From contig JAIQZO010000066.1 of the NCBI GenBank assembly GCA_021777055.1, positions 1 through 64,000 on the forward strand: a stretch of 64,000 nucleotides of DNA. Reading direction: 5' to 3'. This DNA comes from Candidatus Anammoxibacter sp. (GTDB lineage: Bacteria > Planctomycetota > Brocadiia > Brocadiales > Anammoxibacteraceae). Shown here piece by piece: positions 9,807 through 19,678 of the stretch; position 1 is the first letter of the stretch; the number at the start of each line of letters is the position of its first letter. Made by a program: the position numbers and the translations under genes. The notes beneath the pieces are model-generated. The model did not search any database. It saw only the letters and a program-made list of their open reading frames with translations, and was not told the DNA's origin.

Positions 9807-11360
9807 ATGAACTTAAAATCTGTTAAAGATGGAATAAACGGGATTAAATCTAATTTGAAATATGACCTGCCAGCAGGTTTAGTGGTGTTCCTTGTCGCAC
9901 TGCCATTATGCTTGGGGATAGCACTGGCGTCGGGTGCACCATTATTCTCGGGCATAATCTCAGGTATATGCGGAGGTTTGATTGTGCCGCTTATCAGCAA
10001 GGCGTCTCTAAGTGTTAGCGGTCCTGCGGCCGGCCTAACAGCCATCGTATTACTGGGCATAGAAAAGGTCGGAGCTTTTGAAGGCTTTTTAGTTGCGGTT
10101 ATCCTGGGAGGAATCTTGCAGATAATTTTAGGTTTGGTTAGGGCTGGTAACCTTAGCAGTTTCTTCCCGTCATCAGTTATTAGAGGCATGCTCGCTGGCA
10201 TTGGACTAATTGTTATTTTGAAACAATGGCCCCACGCAGTTGGCTATGATGTTGAGCTATTCGGATCTGACAAGTTTAAAACCGTAGAATTCGACAACAC
10301 CTTCACTTTATTACTACACTCCTTCCAGCATATAGAAAAGGGGGCCATTATTATTGGCCTTATATCCATTACTATATTGATTGTTTGGGCAAAGACAAAA
10401 CTTAAAAATATCAATTGGTTGCAAGGGGCATTAATAGTAGTAATAGCCGGTATACTGACAAATCAAGGCTTTGGATATTTCCTGCCTGGCTTGAAACTGG
10501 ATCAGACGCATCTGGTTACTTTGCCATCTATTAATGGCTTCAACGGTTTTATTGGGGCGCTAGACTTCCCTGACTGGACTTACTTATTAAAAAAAGAGGT
10601 ATTAACTGTTGCAGTAACAATAGCCATTATAGCAAGTATAGAAACGCTTCTGACCATAAAGGCTATTGACAAGCTGGATCCATTTAAAATGGAAACAAAT
10701 CCAAACAGAGAATTGATTGCGCAGGGAGCTGCCAACTCTATTGCCGGATTGATTGGTGGTATACCACTTACCTCTGTAATAATCAGAGGTGCGGCGAATG
10801 TGTCTGCCGGAGCAAGAACCAGGATGTCCGCATTTTTTCACGGTTTGCTGCTTTTCTTATCAGTACTGTTTATTACGCAATACTTAAATATGATCCCCCT
10901 CGCATCATTAGCCGGTATCCTTCTATCAGTTGGCTATAAGCTGGCATGTCCTGCTGTATTTAAGGAAATATACAGAAAAGGTCTTGATCAGTTTCTACCT
11001 TTTGCTATGACAATCATTGCAATCCTGCTTACCGACTTGCTAATCGGTATATTAATAGGAATTTGTATAGGATTGATCTTTGTTTTACGAACTAATTTTC
11101 ACACAGCAATCAGCATGACAGAGCATAACAACAACATTCTGATTAGATTAAACAAAGATGTTTCTTTCCTGAACAAAGCGTTATTACAGCAGTTATTTGA
11201 CAAAATATCTACAGGTTCAGATGTCATAATCGACTGTAAGGCCGCTAAATTCATTGACCACGATATCCGTGAAATGATTGATGATTTTCAAATACGAGCA
11301 GCCAGTGAGAACATTAATGTTCTCCTGGAAAACATTAGTTTTAGAACAATGACAAATTAA
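9807..11360 (+). CDS. SulP-family anion transporter, probable bicarbonate transporter
   Basis: A 517-residue membrane protein with the SulP fold. The N-terminal region YDLPAGLVVFLVALPLCLGIA is the family signature, SVSGPAAGLTAIV follows, and about 11-12 hydrophobic spans continue to residue 430. The C-terminal 75 residues form a short STAS-like domain (SDVIIDCKAAKFIDHDIREMIDDF). SulP proteins carry sulfate, bicarbonate or other anions. The carbonic anhydrase gene starts 24 bases downstream, an arrangement typical of BicA-like or CA-linked SulP systems, so bicarbonate is the likely substrate; sulfate cannot be excluded. Probably the first gene of an inorganic-carbon operon. Confidence 0.85.
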   Translation: MNLKSVKDGINGIKSNLKYDLPAGLVVFLVALPLCLGIALASGAPLFSGIISGICGGLIVPLISKASLSVSGPAAGLTAIVLLGIEKVGAFEGFLVAVILGGILQIILGLVRAGNLSSFFPSSVIRGMLAGIGLIVILKQWPHAVGYDVELFGSDKFKTVEFDNTFTLLLHSFQHIEKGAIIIGLISITILIVWAKTKLKNINWLQGALIVVIAGILTNQGFGYFLPGLKLDQTHLVTLPSINGFNGFIGALDFPDWTYLLKKEVLTVAVTIAIIASIETLLTIKAIDKLDPFKMETNPNRELIAQGAANSIAGLIGGIPLTSVIIRGAANVSAGARTRMSAFFHGLLLFLSVLFITQYLNMIPLASLAGILLSVGYKLACPAVFKEIYRKGLDQFLPFAMTIIAILLTDLLIGILIGICIGLIFVLRTNFHTAISMTEHNNNILIRLNKDVSFLNKALLQQLFDKISTGSDVIIDCKAAKFIDHDIREMIDDFQIRAASENINVLLENISFRTMTN

Positions 11361-11384
11361 TGCAAATTTTTTAGGAGGTCTATT

Positions 11385-12017
11385 TTGGAATCGTATGAAA
11401 AATTACTTTTACAGAACAGGGCATGGGCGCACGATCAGCTTGAAATGGATAAAGATTTTTTTAAGCACCTGGCTAAAGCTCAAAAACCCAATTTCTTATG
11501 GATTGGCTGCTCTGACAGCAGGGTCCCGGCTACCGGAATTACAGGCGCACTGCCCGGAGAAATGTTCGTTCACAGGAATATAGCCAATCAAGTGCACTAC
11601 ACCGACATGAATCTCCTGAGCGTACTGCATTATGCCGTCAAAGTCCTAAAAGTAAAACATGTTATTCTATGCGGACACTATGGTTGTGGCGGTGTAAAGG
11701 CTGCATTAGGTAATCAAGAGTTAGGATTGCTGAATAACTGGATTAGAAACATTAAGGACATCTACCAACAACATAAGACTCAATTAGAAGAAATAAAAGA
11801 CACGGAAGAGAGGGAAAATATGCTTGTAGGATTAAATGTGAAAGCCCAGCTAATGAATCTGGCGAAGACCTGCATCATACAACAAGCTTGGAAGGATGAC
11901 AATATTCCTTATTTACATGGATGGGTTTATGGCCTGAAGGATGGTTTAATCAACGATATTATGAATATAGCACCACGCACATCATTAGAATCAATTTACG
12001 AATATGAATTGGAGTGA
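11385..12017 (+). CDS. can: Beta-class carbonic anhydrase
   Basis: A 210-residue enzyme interconverting CO2 and bicarbonate. Zinc ligands and catalytic residues are visible: C42 with D44 and R46 in GCSDSR, and H98 and C101 in GHYGCGG. The start is a TTG at 11385, preceded at good spacing by AGGAGG (11373-11378); no better ATG exists. It lies 24 bases after the SulP gene and is presumably co-transcribed. It would equilibrate imported bicarbonate with the CO2 used by the formate dehydrogenase encoded next, and supply bicarbonate to PEP carboxylase. Confidence 0.95.
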   Translation: MESYEKLLLQNRAWAHDQLEMDKDFFKHLAKAQKPNFLWIGCSDSRVPATGITGALPGEMFVHRNIANQVHYTDMNLLSVLHYAVKVLKVKHVILCGHYGCGGVKAALGNQELGLLNNWIRNIKDIYQQHKTQLEEIKDTEERENMLVGLNVKAQLMNLAKTCIIQQAWKDDNIPYLHGWVYGLKDGLINDIMNIAPRTSLESIYEYELE

Positions 12018-12186
12018 TAGTTTAACCAAATGTAATTATTCAACATATTAAAATTTTTACATTAGATGATAATCTGGAAAATGCTTGTTAGAGTAAAAGG
12101 GATTAAGGAGATGGAATCAGGAAAAATTCCAGAGGTCATTAAAATTAAGCACAAAAGTAGAATGAAACATAATAAGGAGATAACTA

Positions 12187-14880
12187 ATGGCAAAAATTGC
12201 AATAACAATTAATGATAAAACCATAAAGGTAGAAGAAGACAGTACGATTCTTTGGGCGGCAAATACCATAGGAGCGCAAATCCCTACACTTTGCCACGAT
12301 TTTAGACTAAAACCAGTTGGTGCATGCAGGGTATGTGTTGTGGAAGTTAAGGGTGAAGAGCGTTTGGTTTCTTCATGTGCTACTAAGGTATGGGCCGGAA
12401 TGGTTGTGCAGACAGATACGGAACGAGTCCATAATGCGCGAAAAGCAGTGATAGAACTCCTGCTGTCAAATCATCCTACCGATTGTATGACATGTGAGGT
12501 ATGCGGTAATTGCACACTGCAGGATCTTGCACACAAATACGACGTGAGAGAGAGCAGGTATTATGCCAAACCAACTGGCGGCATTAAGGAAGACAGGAAT
12601 CGTGCCATTCAGTTTGATTCGAGCAAATGTATACTGTGCGGTCGATGTGTTCGTATATGCAACGAGGTACAGCAGGACGAGGCAATAAATTTTATTGGCC
12701 GTGGTTTTGACATGACCATTGGTCCTGCATTTAATGATTCATTACTTGACTCATCGTGTGTTTTATGTGGCCAATGCGTTTCTGCTTGTCCTGTCGGGGC
12801 TCTAGTCGAGAAGCAGGCAGCTGGCAAGGCGCGCGCATGGGAGCTTGAAAAGGTACACACCGTCTGTGGGTACTGCGGTGTTGGCTGTAACATTTTTCTC
12901 AATGTAAAAGACGACAAGGTGGTAAAGGTTACATCTGAAGTAGGAACAGTTCCCAACGACGGCAACCTGTGTATAAAGGGACGTTTCGGAAAGGATATGG
13001 TACACCATCCGGATCGACTTAAAGAACCAATGATCAGAAAAAACGGCAATCTTGAGGAGGTCACATGGGACGAAGCGTTTGATTACATTGCGGATAAATT
13101 GCAAAAAATTAAGGATGAAGATGGCCCTGACAGCATAGGATGCATAGCTTCATCCCGCTGCACCAATGAAGAAGACTATCTTATGCAGAAGTTTGCCCGG
13201 GCGGTTATCGGCACGAATAATATAGATGAATGTGCACGCACCTGACACGCTCCAACAGTCGCCGGTCTGGCGATGTCATTTGGCAGTGGTGCAATGACCA
13301 ATTCTATCCGTGAAATAAAGGATTGCGAGGTGCTCTTTCTTATAGGTTGTAACCCTACAGAAGCGCACCCGGTAATAGCACTGGAGATGAAAAAAGCTTT
13401 AAAAAGAGGAGCCACGTTCATAGTTGCTGACCCAAGAAAGATATGGTTTGCTAAACACGCAAAGGTTTATTTACAACATAAACCCGGAACAGACATACTC
13501 TTGATAAGCGCAATGATGAACGTCATTCTCTCTGAAGGGTTAGAGGACAAGGAGTTTATTAAAAACAGAACAGAAGGGTTTGAAGAGGTCAGAGAGTTAG
13601 TAAAGGATATTACACCTGAAAAGGTCGCAGCTGAAGTTGGAGTAAATGCAGCGGATATCAGGGAAGCGGCAAGGATCTATGCTTCACAATCTGAGAAAAC
13701 CGCTATCTTTTATACACTCGGCATTACAGAGCATACCTGCGGAACTGACAACGTCAGGACACTTGCAAACTTGGCAATGCTTACTGGTCATATTGGAAAA
13801 CCTAGCACCGGCGTTAACCCGTTAAGGGGGCAAAATAATGTACAGGGTGCGTGTGATATGGGCACCTCGTGTGACAAACTACCTGGTTATCAGTCTGCGT
13901 ATGACCCAGTTATAAAGGAAAAATTCGGGAAGGCGTGGGGTGTAAAACTTACGGAAACAAAAGGATTTAGCCTTCCAGAAATGATTGACGAGGCAGATGA
14001 AGGCGGGCTGAAGGCTATGTACATTATGGGACAGGACCCTGTTATGAGCGAACCGGATCAGCATGCGGTAAAAAGAGCGCTGGGAAAACTGGACCTGCTT
14101 ATTGTTCAGGATATATTTCTGTGTGAGACTGCGAAACTTGCACATGTGGTACTGCCTGGCGCTTCATTTGCGGAAAAAGACGGCACGTTCACAAATTCAG
14201 AACGTAGAGTGCAAAGGGTGCGGAAGGCAATTGAACCCATAGGCAATTGCAAACCGGATTGGGAAATTATATGCGAGATAGCAAAGCGTATGGATTATCC
14301 CATGAATTACGCGTCCCCGAAAGAGATATTGGACGAAGTTGCGTCTTTGTCGGCACATTATGCAGGTATTAATTTTGAAAGAATAGAGCATATGGGCATA
14401 CAATGGCCATGTCCTGACACATCACATCCCGGGACCCAGTTCCTTCATAAAGGGAAATTTACACGCGGATTGGGTAAATTCTTTGCCTTGCCGCACAGAG
14501 CCCCTGCGGAACAAACGGATGAAGAATATCCGCTTATTCTGAGTTCTGGCAGAACTCTGTACCATTACAATGTGGGCACCATGACTCGAAGGTCAGAAAG
14601 TATAGCGCAGAAAACAAACGACTGCTTTGTTGAGATAAATAATATTGACGCAGGTAGAAGAGGGATAATCAACGGTGAGATGGTTAAGATTATTACACGA
14701 AGGGGCGAGGTAGATGCCCGCGCGGAGGTCTCCTCAAAGGCAAAAGAGGGAGTAATCTGGATGCCTATGCATTTTGCAGAGGCGTCTGTAAATAAACTGA
14801 CCATTGCTGCATTCGATAATATTACTCAAACTGCAGAGTATAAGGTCTGCAGCGCAAGATTAGAAAAGTTAGCAGGTTGA
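12187..14880 (+). CDS. fdhA: Selenocysteine formate dehydrogenase alpha subunit (FdhA type, with NuoG-like N-terminus)
   Basis: One 897-residue protein whose codon 353 is an in-frame TGA (13243-13245). Two shorter frames on each side of it are parts of this gene. The context CART-Sec-HAPTVAGL is the active-site signature of formate dehydrogenases. N-terminal domain: [2Fe-2S] motif around CHDF..GACRVC (36-49), a His/Cys cluster motif in HPTDCMTCEVCGNC, and two ferredoxin clusters (CILCGRCVRIC, CVLCGQCVSACP). The molybdopterin domain starts at VCGYCGVGC near 228 with a further [4Fe-4S] cluster. The C-terminal MGD-binding domain ends near 890. It should interconvert CO2 and formate on W- or Mo-bisMGD in the cytosol, with electrons passing through the N-terminal clusters. 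Partner subunits (FdhB/NuoF-like) are not adjacent. Selenocysteine genes (selABCD) are not in the window. Confidence 0.92.
13246..13277 (+). promoter_or_regulatory. Bacterial SECIS element for selenocysteine insertion
   Basis: A perfect 5-bp stem (TCGCC 13259-13263 / GGCGA 13269-13273) presents the loop GGTCT, the same loop as in the E. coli fdhF SECIS. The loop begins 18 bases after the TGA, the same distance as in fdhF by my recollection of that sequence. The stem extends below by three A-T/C-G pairs if one G (13258) bulges. This supports decoding of the TGA as selenocysteine by SelB. Confidence 0.85.
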
Positions 14881-14906
14881 CTTGTAATTGAACGGAGAAT
14901 AGTTAT

Positions 14907-16436
14907 ATGCGAAAGATTCCTATGATTATGGCTACTCAGCATCCGGATAATATATCGGAAGCCTTCTGGTTAGGTAAAAGTTTTATCGATACCAGGGACG
15001 AGGTTAAGGAGTGTTTCGTCTCTTTTTCAGAATTAAGTTGTCAGGAATTTATGTGGGACTGGGAGGGGAAATATGTAGATGAAGCGGTAATTGAGAGACT
15101 CTTTGAGGAGAATTTTAATTTCTTTAAAAAAAAACCGTTAGGTAAAGAGTTGTTCCTTACTTACAGATTCCCTAATATCTGGATCGAAAAGGGTAGCTAT
15201 CGGGTTTTGAGAGCCTTTGCCAATATCATTACCGCTTACGATATTGCTAAAGACATTGGAATTCATTCCCCACCCATATTTGAAGTAATACTTCCCATGG
15301 TAACTTCAGCAGAGCAATTGATCTTTCTTCAAGCAAAATTTGCTGAGCTTGCGCGTTTCGTCCGAAATGACTCAAAGACAAAAATCGGAAGCGGAAATCC
15401 TTCTATTATTGAGATCATTCCTTTGGTCGAAGACATCCCTCATATGCTTAAGATAGATGAGCTGCTTGAAAAGTATCTGTATCTCTATGAGAAAAAAGGG
15501 TTGGGCAAGATAAAAAGCATAGAATATCTCAGACCATTTATTGCCCGTTCAGACCCTGCATTAAATTATGGTCTGGTGCCGGCTGTCTTAGCTGTAAAGA
15601 TTGCCTTAGCAAAATCTTATCAAATAGCTTCAAGATTAGGCATCCAGGTTTATCCAATTATTGGCTGCGGAAGTGTTCCTTTTAGAGGACATCTCTCGCC
15701 TGAGAATATTAATAATTTTCTTAATGAGTATCCAGGCATAAAGACTGTAACCATACAATCATCATTCCGATATGATTATCCATTGAAAAAAGTTAAGAAT
15801 GCCGTAAAAACGTTAAATGCTAAACTGCAAAAACCAGCTAAAATACCCGTAATAGAGAGTAAAGATCTAAAAGCCTTAGAAGATATTATAAAGATTTTCA
15901 AGGGCTATTACCGTCAGGATATAACAAGACTGGCGGAACTAATAAATAGTGTTTCAAAGTACATCCCCCGTCGACGCGAGCGAAAACTGCATATAGGGTT
16001 ATTTGGTTATTCCCGTGAATTTACTAAGGGAATTTCCCTTCCCAGGGCCATTACGTTTACAGCTTCTTTCTATTCACTAGGAATCCCTCCTGAAATTATT
16101 GGCGTAGGTAGGGGATTAAAAATGGTTTGGAAGAAAGGTCTGGAAGATGTTTTGCAAAAATATTACTCAAATATAGTTTTTGACTTAAAAGAGGCCTGTG
16201 GGTTTGTTAACCGGGAAAACATACAAAGACTTAAAAAGAAATTCACAAATTTAAAAAACATCGAAGAAGATTTAGAGCTAATAGAAAATATTTTAAAGAT
16301 ACCAACAGAGCCGTTGACAAACAAGCAGCTTATTCATAAGAACTTAACATCAAATATCCTCCTCTTGCTGGAAGAAAAAAAGGACCCATCTAGCTTAATC
16401 GAAGAGGCTGGCGCTTTAAGGAATTTCATGGGATAA
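14907..16436 (+). CDS. ppcA: Archaeal-type phosphoenolpyruvate carboxylase
   Basis: A 509-residue protein of the short archaeal PEPC family (about 500 residues, against 880-970 for the common bacterial form). The start RKIPMIMATQHPDN is the family hallmark; EFMWDWEGKYVDEAVIERL, IEIIPLVED and GYSREFTKGISLPRAI also fit. It adds bicarbonate to PEP to make oxaloacetate, feeding the TCA cycle and amino-acid synthesis. It begins 26 bases after the formate dehydrogenase gene behind a GGAG site, so the two are likely one transcript with the SulP/carbonic anhydrase pair upstream. Malate dehydrogenase, its downstream enzyme, is also in the window at 38.5 kb. Confidence 0.93.
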   Translation: MRKIPMIMATQHPDNISEAFWLGKSFIDTRDEVKECFVSFSELSCQEFMWDWEGKYVDEAVIERLFEENFNFFKKKPLGKELFLTYRFPNIWIEKGSYRVLRAFANIITAYDIAKDIGIHSPPIFEVILPMVTSAEQLIFLQAKFAELARFVRNDSKTKIGSGNPSIIEIIPLVEDIPHMLKIDELLEKYLYLYEKKGLGKIKSIEYLRPFIARSDPALNYGLVPAVLAVKIALAKSYQIASRLGIQVYPIIGCGSVPFRGHLSPENINNFLNEYPGIKTVTIQSSFRYDYPLKKVKNAVKTLNAKLQKPAKIPVIESKDLKALEDIIKIFKGYYRQDITRLAELINSVSKYIPRRRERKLHIGLFGYSREFTKGISLPRAITFTASFYSLGIPPEIIGVGRGLKMVWKKGLEDVLQKYYSNIVFDLKEACGFVNRENIQRLKKKFTNLKNIEEDLELIENILKIPTEPLTNKQLIHKNLTSNILLLLEEKKDPSSLIEEAGALRNFMG

Positions 16437-16573
16437 CTTACAATATTAGAGTTGAAAATTTACGTACATACAGCATCAACAAATTTCAACGCAGGGTTTA
16501 ATAGTTTAGGGATGGCTTTCCTATCTCGACCTAACATTAATGTCTGTGCATAAAAATAGGAGGATAAGTAAAC

Positions 16574-17107
16574 ATGAGTAAGAAGATTATGGTGGGTATT
16601 ATTATGGGAAGTGACTCTGACTTGCCTGTGATGCAGGAAGCGGCACAAATCCTAGGAATGTTTGGTATCGAATATGAAACAAATATTATCTCTGCCCATC
16701 GAACCCCTGAAAGAGCACACGATTATGCGATTAATGTTGAGGCTCGTGGTTTGGAGGTAATAATTGCCGGGGCAGGAGGTGCCGCGCATCTTGCCGGCGT
16801 TATTGCTTCACTGACGCCGCTTCCAGTGATTGGAGTGCCGATGCATACTCAATTATCCGGCGGTCTGGATTCCCTTTTATCCACGGCGCAAATGCCATCA
16901 GGTGTTCCTGTGGCGACAATGGCCGTTGGTAAAGCAGGCGCAAAGAATGCCGCAATACTGGCTGCGCAGATACTAGGTATAAAATTCACGGAGTTGAGAG
17001 AAGAGGTTAAATCTTATAAGAAAAATATTGCGGAACAAGTTGAAGAAAAAAACAAAAAAATGAAATACGAGGGCAGTAAAGATGACGGACAAAAGAATGT
17101 CTCATAA
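16574..17107 (+). CDS. purE: N5-carboxyaminoimidazole ribonucleotide mutase (PurE class I)
   Basis: A 177-residue protein with the PurE signatures GSDSDLPVM, SAHRTPERA (catalytic His) and GAGGAAHLAGVIASLTPLPVIGVP. Class I enzymes rearrange N5-CAIR to CAIR in purine synthesis and normally work after PurK, which is not adjacent. A good GGAGG site precedes the ATG. The C-terminal 25 residues are a charged, probably helical extension (KNIAEQVEEKNKKMK) longer than the usual PurE end. The last codons overlap the start of a decayed small gene. Confidence 0.93.
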   Translation: MSKKIMVGIIMGSDSDLPVMQEAAQILGMFGIEYETNIISAHRTPERAHDYAINVEARGLEVIIAGAGGAAHLAGVIASLTPLPVIGVPMHTQLSGGLDSLLSTAQMPSGVPVATMAVGKAGAKNAAILAAQILGIKFTELREEVKSYKKNIAEQVEEKNKKMKYEGSKDDGQKNVS

Positions 17108-17280
17108 GATCAAATTTGCAAGCTTAGCAGATGGGAGTTGAAGTACGCTATTTTGATCACTATAAAGATTCTTCTTTTCGATACTGGAGATTGTCAGATA
17201 ATGTGATCGAACAACTAACTTCTTGGTGGGCAAGATTAAAGAAAGTCAACGGTTTTCATCCTCTCCTGAATAATCCCTAA
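17097..17280 (+). pseudogene. Frameshifted paralogue of the small protein at 3670
   Basis: From the ATG at 17097 one frame reads MSHKIKFASLADGS and hits TGA. The next frame continues VEVRYFDHYKDSSFRYW, then LTSWWARLKK and HPLLNNP, then TAA at 17278. This lines up with the first 65 or so residues of the 3670 protein (KLSDGSVDAYYFDHDKK, VSWWKGL, HPP). The frame changes at about 17131-17140, and the Cys-containing C-terminal part is missing. A broken second member of the family. Confidence 0.7.
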
Positions 17281-17404
17281 AATAGCATGAAATATAGATT
17301 TGATTCAAATGTAAATTTGCAAGTTTTGCCGTCTAAGAAAGGTTGCCGGAGGAGTAAAATATCTTAATAATAAATTATTTAAGGTTAAAAAACGGTGTCA
17401 ATCT

Positions 17405-17485
17405 ATGAAGATTGGGATCAATGGATTTATTTTAATAGTCACAACTATAACTTTAGGTATTCTGGTTCACTATAGTCAATGCTAA
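17405..17485 (+). pseudogene. Stray porin signal-peptide sequence in front of the secretin
   Basis: A 26-codon frame (MKIGINGFILIVTTITLG...) closely resembles the leader of the 35 kb porin (MKIGIKKFILIATTTVLY) and then stops. No barrel follows. It ends inside the possible upstream start of the secretin gene. Most simply a scrap of a porin 5' end left by recombination. Confidence 0.5.
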
Positions 17486-17499
17486 CAGATACATCAGAA

Positions 17500-19557
17500 A
17501 TGAAAAGATTTTTTGTCGCAATATTATTCATGATTGTTTTGCCTTGTTGCCAGACAACTAAAACAAGATCAGATAGTTTAGATTCAGATAAAAAGCCAGA
17601 AAGCCTTGTTATTGCCACGGAGGAAAAACACGTTGTAAAAGAGTGGCGGATTGAGACTGGAGCGAACAGAGCAAGCGATGCAAAGTCAAAGCAACAAAAG
17701 AATCCAAAAGAAGAGCCTCTGCCTGACGTATTTATATTTCCACGAAATATTGAAGATGTAGAAACAACACTTTTATCAGTAGAACATGAAGGTGACCTTA
17801 TAGATTTCACATTCAATTTTAAAGACGCAGATATAAGAGAGGTTATACATCAGTTATTGGGTAAAATGTTGAATCTTAATTTTATTATCGATAAGAAAGT
17901 GGCAGGAACCATTACATTAAATACATCAGGAAAGATTTACAAGAAGGAACTCTTTACCATTGTGCAGACAATGCTTGATATTAATGGGTTTACTATAGTA
18001 AAAGATGGTAGTATTTATAAAATCCTGGCCGTTCAGGATGCTAGACAGATACCAGGCAATGTTTATTCTGGCGACAAAGTAATGAAACCGGGTAAAGATA
18101 TAATTACACAGATCATTCCTTTAAAGTATATAGCTCCTCAGCAAATAATTCCTACTCTTCGTACATTCCTGACAAAAGGAGGAACCTCTGTCTCGCCAAA
18201 CGACACCCATGTTATTTTAATAGTTGATGATGCATCAAATATGGAACGACTGCTTACAATAATAAAGACTTTTGACGTTCCATTTTTTGCGGGCAAGGCT
18301 ATCAAATTCTTTGACATAAAAAATCTAAATGTTAAGAACCTGGCTAAGCACCTGGAATCCATAGCCGGCACTCTGGGTGCTACAACGAAGGGAAAGAAAG
18401 CAAATTTAGCATTTTTACCTTTTGTTGAGGCAAATAAATTGTTGGTGACAACTAGTACACCTGAGCTTTTTAATACGGTGGAATTATGGGTAAGGAATTT
18501 GGATATAAGGCCAACAGAAGGTGAACGTGTAAGAATGTATGTGTATAAAATGCAGCACATCCTTGCAGAACAGATGGTGCCAATATTAAATGAAATATTT
18601 AAAGAGGAGACAGAAGCAATAAGAAAGGCACCTCCATCTGTATCCAAAAAAGAGCTTAAGGTTCTTGCTGATGCGTCTACAAATGCAGTAATTATTAAGG
18701 CAACGGAATCTGATTATTTCAGGATAAGGGATATCCTTGATGAAATGGACGTGGCACCACAACAGGTGTTAATAGAAGTGGTAATAGCTGAGGTAAAACT
18801 TAATGAGAATCTGCAATATGGAGTGCAATACTTTATAAGAGACAGGTTTCCTGATGGTACCGGAGATGCCGGAGTCACCTCTGGTGACCGGCAACGTGAA
18901 ACAGGCGTAAGACTCAACCCGGTGGCACCTGAAAGTGCCTCTTTTTCATTTCTCACTGAGTCCAGTGGCTTTAGCTTTCTTTTCAGCACTATTGCGGGGG
19001 AAAGCACATTTGAGTTTCTTTCCACCCCACACATACTGGTAAGGGATGGCCAGACAGCGACAATACAGGTTGGTGAAGACACTCCGATTGTTGGCGGTTC
19101 TACAGTTGTAGGTGAAACAGTGACAGAAAATGTTCAGTACCGAGCTGTTGGTATTATCCTTACAGTGACCCCCTATATCGGAGAAAACGGGATGCTCACA
19201 ATAGATATAACTCAGGAAGATAGTAATGTTGCAGGAGCTGGTGTCCGTGGAAATCCGGTTTTTACCACAAGAAGGTCAGAAACTTCATTTGTGGTGAAAG
19301 ATAACCATACAATTCTTATTAGCGGCATAATTGAATCAAGGAATAATATGGATATTACCAAAATTCCATTGCTTGGTGATATTCCATTACTTGGAAACCT
19401 GTTCAGATCAAGAGAGATAACAGAAAGCAAGACAGAGCTGTTGGTACTGCTTACTCCGCATATAATAAACAATTCACCTGAGGCGGATAGGTTGACGAAA
19501 TCATTTGAAGAAAAACTGAATGCGGTTGGTATATTAAGAAAAGGCGGTCCTCTGTGA
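17500..19557 (+). CDS. Secretin (GspD/PilQ-type outer-membrane channel)
   Basis: About 685 residues from the ATG at 17500, which begins a lipoprotein-like leader (MKRFFVAILFMIVLPCC); an ATG at 17479 would add seven residues and overlaps the porin scrap. The order is an N0 domain (LIDFTFNFKDADIREVIHQ), then three N1-N3-like KH domains (IIPLKYIAPQQIIPTLR; FFDIKNLNVKNLAKHL; YKMQHILAEQMVPILNEIF). The secretin core follows (STPHILVRDGQTATIQVG, VGIILTVTPYI, KIPLLGDIPLLGNLFRS), ending LLVLLTPHII. It forms a large ring in the outer membrane for type II secretion or pilus-type export. No other secretion gene is adjacent, so its machinery must be encoded elsewhere. Confidence 0.9.
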   Translation: MKRFFVAILFMIVLPCCQTTKTRSDSLDSDKKPESLVIATEEKHVVKEWRIETGANRASDAKSKQQKNPKEEPLPDVFIFPRNIEDVETTLLSVEHEGDLIDFTFNFKDADIREVIHQLLGKMLNLNFIIDKKVAGTITLNTSGKIYKKELFTIVQTMLDINGFTIVKDGSIYKILAVQDARQIPGNVYSGDKVMKPGKDIITQIIPLKYIAPQQIIPTLRTFLTKGGTSVSPNDTHVILIVDDASNMERLLTIIKTFDVPFFAGKAIKFFDIKNLNVKNLAKHLESIAGTLGATTKGKKANLAFLPFVEANKLLVTTSTPELFNTVELWVRNLDIRPTEGERVRMYVYKMQHILAEQMVPILNEIFKEETEAIRKAPPSVSKKELKVLADASTNAVIIKATESDYFRIRDILDEMDVAPQQVLIEVVIAEVKLNENLQYGVQYFIRDRFPDGTGDAGVTSGDRQRETGVRLNPVAPESASFSFLTESSGFSFLFSTIAGESTFEFLSTPHILVRDGQTATIQVGEDTPIVGGSTVVGETVTENVQYRAVGIILTVTPYIGENGMLTIDITQEDSNVAGAGVRGNPVFTTRRSETSFVVKDNHTILISGIIESRNNMDITKIPLLGDIPLLGNLFRSREITESKTELLVLLTPHIINNSPEADRLTKSFEEKLNAVGILRKGGPL

Positions 19558-19678
19558 AAAGATAGATTTATAGTTTCACACTAGAAGGTCTTTCTTATTG
19601 ATTAAGTATTTATAAAAAAGTTGCGAAGGACGGATCATGTATTAATGATAAAAGATGAAAGAATGTCTGAAAATATGA
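19558..19678. other. Short gap between secretin and porin scrap
   Basis: Nothing recognised; AT-rich. Confidence 0.3.

Noticed and set aside
13273..14880. A separate second gene for the C-terminal part of formate dehydrogenase
   Set aside because: It is in frame with the upstream part, and the single TGA between them sits at the selenocysteine position with a SECIS fold, so one gene is the better reading.
17131..17140. TGA in the small paralogue read as selenocysteine
   Set aside because: Similarity to the 3670 protein continues in a different frame after this point, so it is a frameshift, not recoding.
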